From Firmicutes bacterium UBA3906 (GTDB lineage Bacteria; Bacillota; Clostridia; Caldicoprobacterales; DTU083), in contig DGFG01000142.1 in NCBI GenBank assembly GCA_002391555.1, positions 1 to 9,933 on the forward strand: DNA of 9,933 nucleotides. Reading direction: 5' to 3'. Position 1 is the stretch's first letter. Each line of letters begins with the position of its first letter. A program made the position numbers and the translations under genes. The notes beneath the pieces were generated by a model. The model was not told where the DNA came from. It did no database searches and was given only the letters and a program-made list of their open reading frames with translations. Positions 6,283 through 9,933 of the stretch are shown here, one piece after another.

Positions 6283-6831
6283 TTGGCAAGATTAAAGGAT
6301 TTTTATAAAAATGAAGCAGCCCCAGCGCTGATGGAAAAGTTTAAATATAAAAGCGTAATGCAGATACCAAAGATAGAAAAGGTCATAGTAAATATGGGAG
6401 TCGGAGAGGCCAAGGAAAATCCAAAAGTATTAGAGTTTGCAGTGGATGACCTTGCAACCATAACAGGACAAAAACCCATAATAACCAAGGCTAAAAAATC
6501 AGTTGCTGCATTCAAACTGAGAGAGGGTATGAGCGTAGGTACCAAGGTTACACTCAGAGGAGATAGAATGTACGAATTTTTAGACCGTCTGCTAAATGTG
6601 GCATTACCCCGTGTAAGAGACTTCAGAGGAGTATCTGATAAGGCCTTTGACGGACGTGGCAATTACTCACTGGGAATAAAAGAACAACTAATTTTCCCTG
6701 AGATAGACTATGACAAGATCGACAAGGTAAGAGGAATGGATATTAGTATAGTCACAACTGCCAAAACTGACGAAGAGGCTAGGGAACTACTGAAGCTTTT
6801 AGGGATGCCTTTCGCAAATAGAGTCCAATAG
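6283..6831 (+). CDS. rplE: 50S ribosomal protein L5
   Basis: L5 binds 5S rRNA with L18, forms part of the central protuberance and contacts P-site tRNA and S13. The 182 residues are slightly above the usual 179-180. The signature [20 protein letters not shown] (26-45) is present. So are [20 protein letters not shown] (61-80), which forms the P-loop region, and [20 protein letters not shown] (108-127). TTG at 6283 is the start, eight bases after AAGGGAGGT (6267-6275). A closer ATG at 6278 is in another frame and meets a stop after five codons. Confidence 0.97.
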   Translation: MARLKDFYKNEAAPALMEKFKYKSVMQIPKIEKVIVNMGVGEAKENPKVLEFAVDDLATITGQKPIITKAKKSVAAFKLREGMSVGTKVTLRGDRMYEFLDRLLNVALPRVRDFRGVSDKAFDGRGNYSLGIKEQLIFPEIDYDKIDKVRGMDISIVTTAKTDEEARELLKLLGMPFANRVQ

Positions 6832-6854
6832 TTTGATAATAAGGAGGGACACAA

Positions 6855-7040
6855 TTGGCTAAAAAATCCATGAGAGTAAAGCAACAGAGAAAACCCAAAT
6901 ATTCAACCCGAGCCTATAATAGATGCCGTTTATGCGGACGTCCTCATGCTTATTTGAGAAAATTCGGTGTTTGCCGTATTTGCTTCAGAGAGCTAGCATA
7001 CAAGGGACAAATACCCGGCGTTAAAAAGGCGAGCTGGTAA
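6855..7040 (+). CDS. rpsN: 30S ribosomal protein S14, zinc-binding type (S14Z)
   Basis: S14 lies in the 30S head near S3, S10 and S19. The short form of 61 residues carries four zinc ligands, Cys24, Cys27, Cys40 and Cys43, within [20 protein letters not shown]. This is the C+ paralogue; zinc-free S14 is longer, about 89-101 residues. The C-terminus [18 protein letters not shown] is standard. The start is TTG, set by AAGGAGGG (6841-6848). Many Firmicutes also keep a zinc-free copy elsewhere under Zur control, but this cannot be judged from the window. Its place between rplE and rpsH is canonical. Confidence 0.98.
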   Translation: MAKKSMRVKQQRKPKYSTRAYNRCRLCGRPHAYLRKFGVCRICFRELAYKGQIPGVKKASW

Positions 7041-7068
7041 AAAGCAGCGACTGGAAGGAGGTAGAAAT

Positions 7069-7467
7069 ATGGTAGTTACTGATCCCATTGCGGATATGCT
7101 TACCCGCATAAGAAATGCACTGGTTGTTAAGCATGAAGTTGTAGAGATGCCGGCTTCAAAGATGAAGAAGGCCATTGCAGATATATTGGCACAAGAGGGT
7201 TTAATAAAGGGATACAAGGTAATTGAAGATGACGTTCAAGGCCTTATTAAATTAACTCTTAAATACGGCCATAACGGAGAACGCGTGATTAGCGGACTAA
7301 AAAGAATAAGCAAGCCCGGACTTAGGGTTTATGCAAAAAAAGATGAGGTGCCAAAGGTACTTGGTGGACTAGGCTTGGCTATTATATCCACATCCAAGGG
7401 TGTAATGACTGACAAGCAAGCCCGCAAGGAAGGCGTTGGCGGAGAGGTATTGTGCTATATTTGGTAA
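7069..7467 (+). CDS. rpsH: 30S ribosomal protein S8
   Basis: S8 binds the central domain of 16S rRNA (helix 21) and is essential for 30S platform assembly. In E. coli it also represses the spc operon by binding mRNA near rplE. The 132 residues are normal. The N-terminal [15 protein letters not shown] (3-17) and the C-terminal signature [20 protein letters not shown] (102-121), followed by [11 protein letters not shown], are diagnostic. ATG 7069 follows AAGGAGGT (7055-7062). A 47-base gap to rplF follows, without visible structure. I see no convincing copy of the S8 operator, which is expected for a Firmicute. Confidence 0.98.
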   Translation: MVVTDPIADMLTRIRNALVVKHEVVEMPASKMKKAIADILAQEGLIKGYKVIEDDVQGLIKLTLKYGHNGERVISGLKRISKPGLRVYAKKDEVPKVLGGLGLAIISTSKGVMTDKQARKEGVGGEVLCYIW

Positions 7468-7514
7468 ATCAGATTGGCATATAGTAGATTATTTAGACGG
7501 AAGGCGGTGTAATT

Positions 7515-8054
7515 ATGTCGCGAATTGGTAAGATGCCTATAGAGCTACCCGATAAGGTGACCATTACAGTAGATGATGACAACCTAGTAACAGTAAAGGG
7601 TCCAAAGGGAGAGCTCTCGCAGCAGATTCACAAGGATATTAAGGTCGTTGTTGAGGATGGCCAAATCAAGATTGAAAGACCATCAAACAGCAAGCCGCAC
7701 AGGTCACTACACGGACTTAGCCGCTCTTTGATAAACAATATGGTTGAGGGTGTAGTAAACGGCTTTAAAAAGAAGCTAGAAATAAACGGTGTTGGATATA
7801 GAGCCCAAAAGCAGGGCAAAACCTTAGTTTTAAACGTAGGATATTCCCATCCTGTTGAAATAGAAGAAGAGGATGGCATAGAATTTGAGGTCCCCGCTGC
7901 TAACCAGGTTATAGTCTCTGGTATAGACAAGCAGAGGGTAGGCGCAGTAGCTGCCGTAATTAGGGGAACAAGACCACCTGAGCCATACAAGGGCAAGGGT
8001 ATCAAGTATGAAGACGAGAGAATTATCCGCAAGGAAGGCAAGACCGCAAACTAA
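7515..8054 (+). CDS. rplF: 50S ribosomal protein L6
   Basis: L6 is a two-domain protein near the stalk base and sarcin-ricin loop that takes part in factor binding and late 50S assembly. The 179 residues match. [15 protein letters not shown] (1-15) is the standard start. Two repeated alpha/beta domains span roughly 8-80 and 88-170. [20 protein letters not shown] (88-107) and [18 protein letters not shown] (151-168) are the conserved signatures. The SD AAGGCGGTG (7501-7509) departs from AGGAGG, making it weaker than its neighbours, though the start is not in doubt. The gene ends 20 bases before rplR. Confidence 0.98.
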   Translation: MSRIGKMPIELPDKVTITVDDDNLVTVKGPKGELSQQIHKDIKVVVEDGQIKIERPSNSKPHRSLHGLSRSLINNMVEGVVNGFKKKLEINGVGYRAQKQGKTLVLNVGYSHPVEIEEEDGIEFEVPAANQVIVSGIDKQRVGAVAAVIRGTRPPEPYKGKGIKYEDERIIRKEGKTAN

Positions 8055-8074
8055 AGGGAAGGAGTGAAGCTTAG

Positions 8075-8443
8075 GTGATTACAAAGACAAACAAGAATGC
8101 CAACAGGAAAAAAAGGCATAATCGCGTCCGAACAAAGGTAACTGGGACTGCTGAAAGACCACGCCTTAATGTATATAGGAGCTTGAACCATATATATGTT
8201 CAGATAATAGATGATGTTAATGGCACAACCCTTACAAGTGCTTCTTCCCTGGATCCTGACCTAAAGCAGGCCGCTGGTAACAAGACAAAAAAAGAGGTTG
8301 CCAAGTTAGTTGGAGAAGCAGCTGCAAAAAAGGCCTTGGAGAAGGGAATAAAGCAAGTTGTATTTGACCGCGGTGGTTATATATACCACGGGCGAGTTTT
8401 AGAAGTTGCAGCCGGTGCAAGAGAAGCCGGTTTGGAATTTTAA
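8075..8443 (+). CDS. rplR: 50S ribosomal protein L18
   Basis: L18 binds 5S rRNA and, with L5, attaches it to 23S rRNA in the central protuberance. The 122 residues are typical. A very basic, probably disordered N-terminus (1-27) carries [20 protein letters not shown]. The folded domain follows with [18 protein letters not shown] (30-47), [10 protein letters not shown] (83-92) and [14 protein letters not shown] (95-108). The start is GTG at 8075, after AAGGAG (8059-8064) with a ten-base gap. The frame ends with the typical AREAGLEF. An rpsE SD follows the stop directly. Confidence 0.97.
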   Translation: MITKTNKNANRKKRHNRVRTKVTGTAERPRLNVYRSLNHIYVQIIDDVNGTTLTSASSLDPDLKQAAGNKTKKEVAKLVGEAAAKKALEKGIKQVVFDRGGYIYHGRVLEVAAGAREAGLEF

Positions 8444-8457
8444 AAGGAGGGTAATAG

Positions 8458-8958
8458 ATGGACCGAATAGATGCCAGCACGCTGGATCTGAAGGATAAAG
8501 TGGTAAGCATCAACCGAGTAGCCAAGACCGTCAAGGGTGGCAGGAATATACGCTTTAACACAGTTGTTGTTGTCGGAGACGAAAACGGTCATGTGGGTGT
8601 TGGAATGGGAAAGGCAGTAGAAATCCCAGAGGCTATTAGAAAAGGCATAGAGGACGCTAAAAAGCATTTAATAAAGGTTCCCATTGTCAATACAACCATA
8701 CCCCATGAGGTAAATGGTAGATACGGAGCAGGCCATGTACTAATGATACCAGCCCAGGAGGGTACTGGTGTTATAGCAGGTGGACCAGTCCGTGCAGTTC
8801 TTGAGCTAGCCGGAATCCGTGATATTAGGACAAAATCACTTGGAACAAACAATCCGAGAAATGTCATAAATGCTACCATGGAGGGTCTTAGACAGCTTAA
8901 AACAGTAGAAGATGTTGCCAAGCTTAGAGGCAAGTCTGTCGATGAGATCTTAGATTAG
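8458..8958 (+). CDS. rpsE: 30S ribosomal protein S5
   Basis: S5 stands at the mRNA entry site and contributes to decoding fidelity and mRNA unwinding; spectinomycin-resistance changes occur in its N-terminal loop. The 166 residues are normal. The N-terminal dsRNA-binding-like domain is at about 11-74, with the loop [10 protein letters not shown] (21-30) and [20 protein letters not shown] (40-59). The C-terminal ribosomal S5 domain 2-like fold has [20 protein letters not shown] (87-106) and [16 protein letters not shown] (129-144). ATG 8458 follows AAAAGGAGGG (8442-8451). The loop looks wild type: the KGG residues are intact. Confidence 0.98.
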   Translation: MDRIDASTLDLKDKVVSINRVAKTVKGGRNIRFNTVVVVGDENGHVGVGMGKAVEIPEAIRKGIEDAKKHLIKVPIVNTTIPHEVNGRYGAGHVLMIPAQEGTGVIAGGPVRAVLELAGIRDIRTKSLGTNNPRNVINATMEGLRQLKTVEDVAKLRGKSVDEILD

Positions 8959-8971
8959 GAGGGAACTTACT

Positions 8972-9157
8972 ATGGCAAAACTAAAGGTTACCCAGGTAAG
9001 GAGCACCATAGGGTGCAAAAAGGATCAGATTGCCACTATGGAAGCACTCGGTTTAAGAAAAATCAGAGCCGAAAAGATCCATGATGACAATCCCGTAATA
9101 AGAGGTATGATCAATAAGGTCAACCACCTTGTTGAAGTTGAAGAAATTGACGAGTAA
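8972..9157 (+). CDS. rpmD: 50S ribosomal protein L30
   Basis: L30 is a small ferredoxin-like 50S protein, present in most but not all bacteria. The 61 residues match the family. [20 protein letters not shown] (2-21) and [20 protein letters not shown] (24-43) are the expected strand-helix-strand pattern, and [15 protein letters not shown] closes it. The SD AGGAGGG (8957-8963) overlaps the rpsE stop. ATG 8972 is the only reasonable start. The rplO SD overlaps its own stop. Confidence 0.97.
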   Translation: MAKLKVTQVRSTIGCKKDQIATMEALGLRKIRAEKIHDDNPVIRGMINKVNHLVEVEEIDE

Positions 9158-9171
9158 GGAGGTGCGACTCA

Positions 9172-9612
9172 ATGAAATTACATGATTTAAGACCTGCTGA
9201 GGGCGCCACTAGAACAGCTAAGAGAAAAGGACGCGGACCAGGCTCAGGCCTAGGCAAAACTGCAGGACGCGGCCAAAAGGGTCAAAAATCAAGAAGTGGT
9301 AGTGGTATTAAGCCAGGCTTTGAGGGTGGACAGATGCCCTTAATTAGGAGACTCCCTAAAAGAGGCTTTACAAATATATTTGCCAAGGTATATTCTATAG
9401 TAAACATAAAGGACTTAGAAGTATTCGAGGCTGATACTATAGTCACACCAGAGCTATTAAAGGAAGCAGGCTTGATTAAAAAGCTAAGTGACAACATTAA
9501 AGTTCTTGGCGATGGAGAGCTTAGCAAAAAGCTAACAGTACAAGCCCACAAATTTAGTAAATCAGCTCAGGAGAAAATAGAGGCCTTAGGTGGAAGGGCA
9601 GAGGTGATATAA
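9172..9612 (+). CDS. rplO: 50S ribosomal protein L15
   Basis: L15 is a late-assembly 50S protein with a long basic N-terminal extension threading through 23S rRNA. The 146 residues match. [20 protein letters not shown] (1-20), [20 protein letters not shown] (21-40) and [18 protein letters not shown] (49-66) show the glycine- and arginine-rich tail. The folded C-terminal domain contains [20 protein letters not shown] (110-129). AAGGAGGT (9156-9163) sets ATG 9172. Its last codons contain the SD for secY, and only one base separates the two genes. Confidence 0.98.
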   Translation: MKLHDLRPAEGATRTAKRKGRGPGSGLGKTAGRGQKGQKSRSGSGIKPGFEGGQMPLIRRLPKRGFTNIFAKVYSIVNIKDLEVFEADTIVTPELLKEAGLIKKLSDNIKVLGDGELSKKLTVQAHKFSKSAQEKIEALGGRAEVI

Positions 9613-9613
9613 A

Positions 9614-9933
9614 ATGCTGGAAACCTTTAGGAACGCTTGGAAGATTGAAGACCTGAGAAAGAAAATCTTATTCACTTTGCTTATGCTGGCCATTTATAGG
9701 CTAGGTGTTTTTGTGCCAATCCCCTTTGTGGATACTGGTTACTTAAACTCCATAATTGAGCAGGGTGCAGAACAAGGTGCCGGACTATTGAGCTTGTTTA
9801 ACATTATATCCGGTGGAGCCTTTGGAAACTTTACCATATTTGCAATGGGTATAACCCCCTATATAAATGCTTCTATTATAATGCAGCTACTTACAGTTGC
9901 AATACCAAAGCTAGAGCAGCTAGCCAAGGAGGG
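9614..9933 (+). CDS. secY: Protein translocase subunit SecY, N-terminal part (cut by window end)
   Basis: SecY is the channel of the SecYEG translocon in the cytoplasmic membrane. Translating from ATG 9614 gives 106 codons before the window ends. The N-terminus MLETFRNAWKIEDLRKKI is cytoplasmic. Transmembrane segment 1 covers about 18-37 and includes RLGVFVPIP (29-37). The plug region GAGLLSLFNIISGGAF is at 55-70. Transmembrane segment 2 contains MGITPYINASIIMQLL (78-93), the SecY signature. The SD GAGGTGAT (9601-9608) lies within the end of rplO. Roughly three quarters of the usual length of about 420-430 residues lies beyond the window. Placement after rplO is canonical. Confidence 0.97.
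   Translation, partial: MLETFRNAWKIEDLRKKILFTLLMLAIYRLGVFVPIPFVDTGYLNSIIEQGAEQGAGLLSLFNIISGGAFGNFTIFAMGITPYINASIIMQLLTVAIPKLEQLAKE

Overview
The window is a ribosomal-protein operon from a low-to-moderate GC Gram-positive bacterium, most likely an anaerobic Firmicute of the class Clostridia. Three things point there: the fused S10-spc gene order running straight into secY, near-perfect AGGAGG Shine-Dalgarno (SD) sites before almost every gene with frequent TTG and GTG starts, and zinc-binding versions of S14 and L24. Codon choice is rich in AGA/AGG, ATA and CTA. I cannot name a genus from the sequence alone. All genes are on the + strand.

Bases 1-80 appear to be the last six codons and stop of tuf (elongation factor Tu, end of the str operon), followed by a hairpin that looks like its terminator. 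Bases 101-129 hold a good sigma-A-type promoter with 17 bp spacing. It is followed by about 250 nt of untranslated leader (about 136-384) that contains several hairpins and a run of eight T residues. I recognise no known riboswitch in this leader. It is the least explained part of the window.

Bases 385-5497 are the S10 block: rpsJ, rplC, rplD, rplW, rplB, rpsS, rplV, rpsC, rplP, rpmC, rpsQ. Bases 5534-9612 are the spc block: rplN, rplX, rplE, rpsN, rpsH, rplF, rplR, rpsE, rpmD, rplO. The window ends 106 codons into secY. Gene order is canonical with nothing missing or inserted. Gaps are 1-51 nt or short overlaps, and I see no internal terminator or convincing internal promoter, so the whole set is probably one transcript from the promoter at 101-129.

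Together the genes supply proteins of both subunits: the peptidyl-transferase and tunnel region (L2, L3, L4, L16, L22, L23, L24, L29), the 5S rRNA region (L5, L18), the stalk base and factor-binding side (L6, L14), and the 30S head and decoding region (S3, S5, S8, S10, S14, S17, S19). SecY is the translocon that docks at the tunnel exit. The coding region is ordinary and intact. The points worth a second look are the S10 leader, a basic N-terminal extension on L22, an unusual Arg in the S19 N-terminus, and the non-ATG start pattern.
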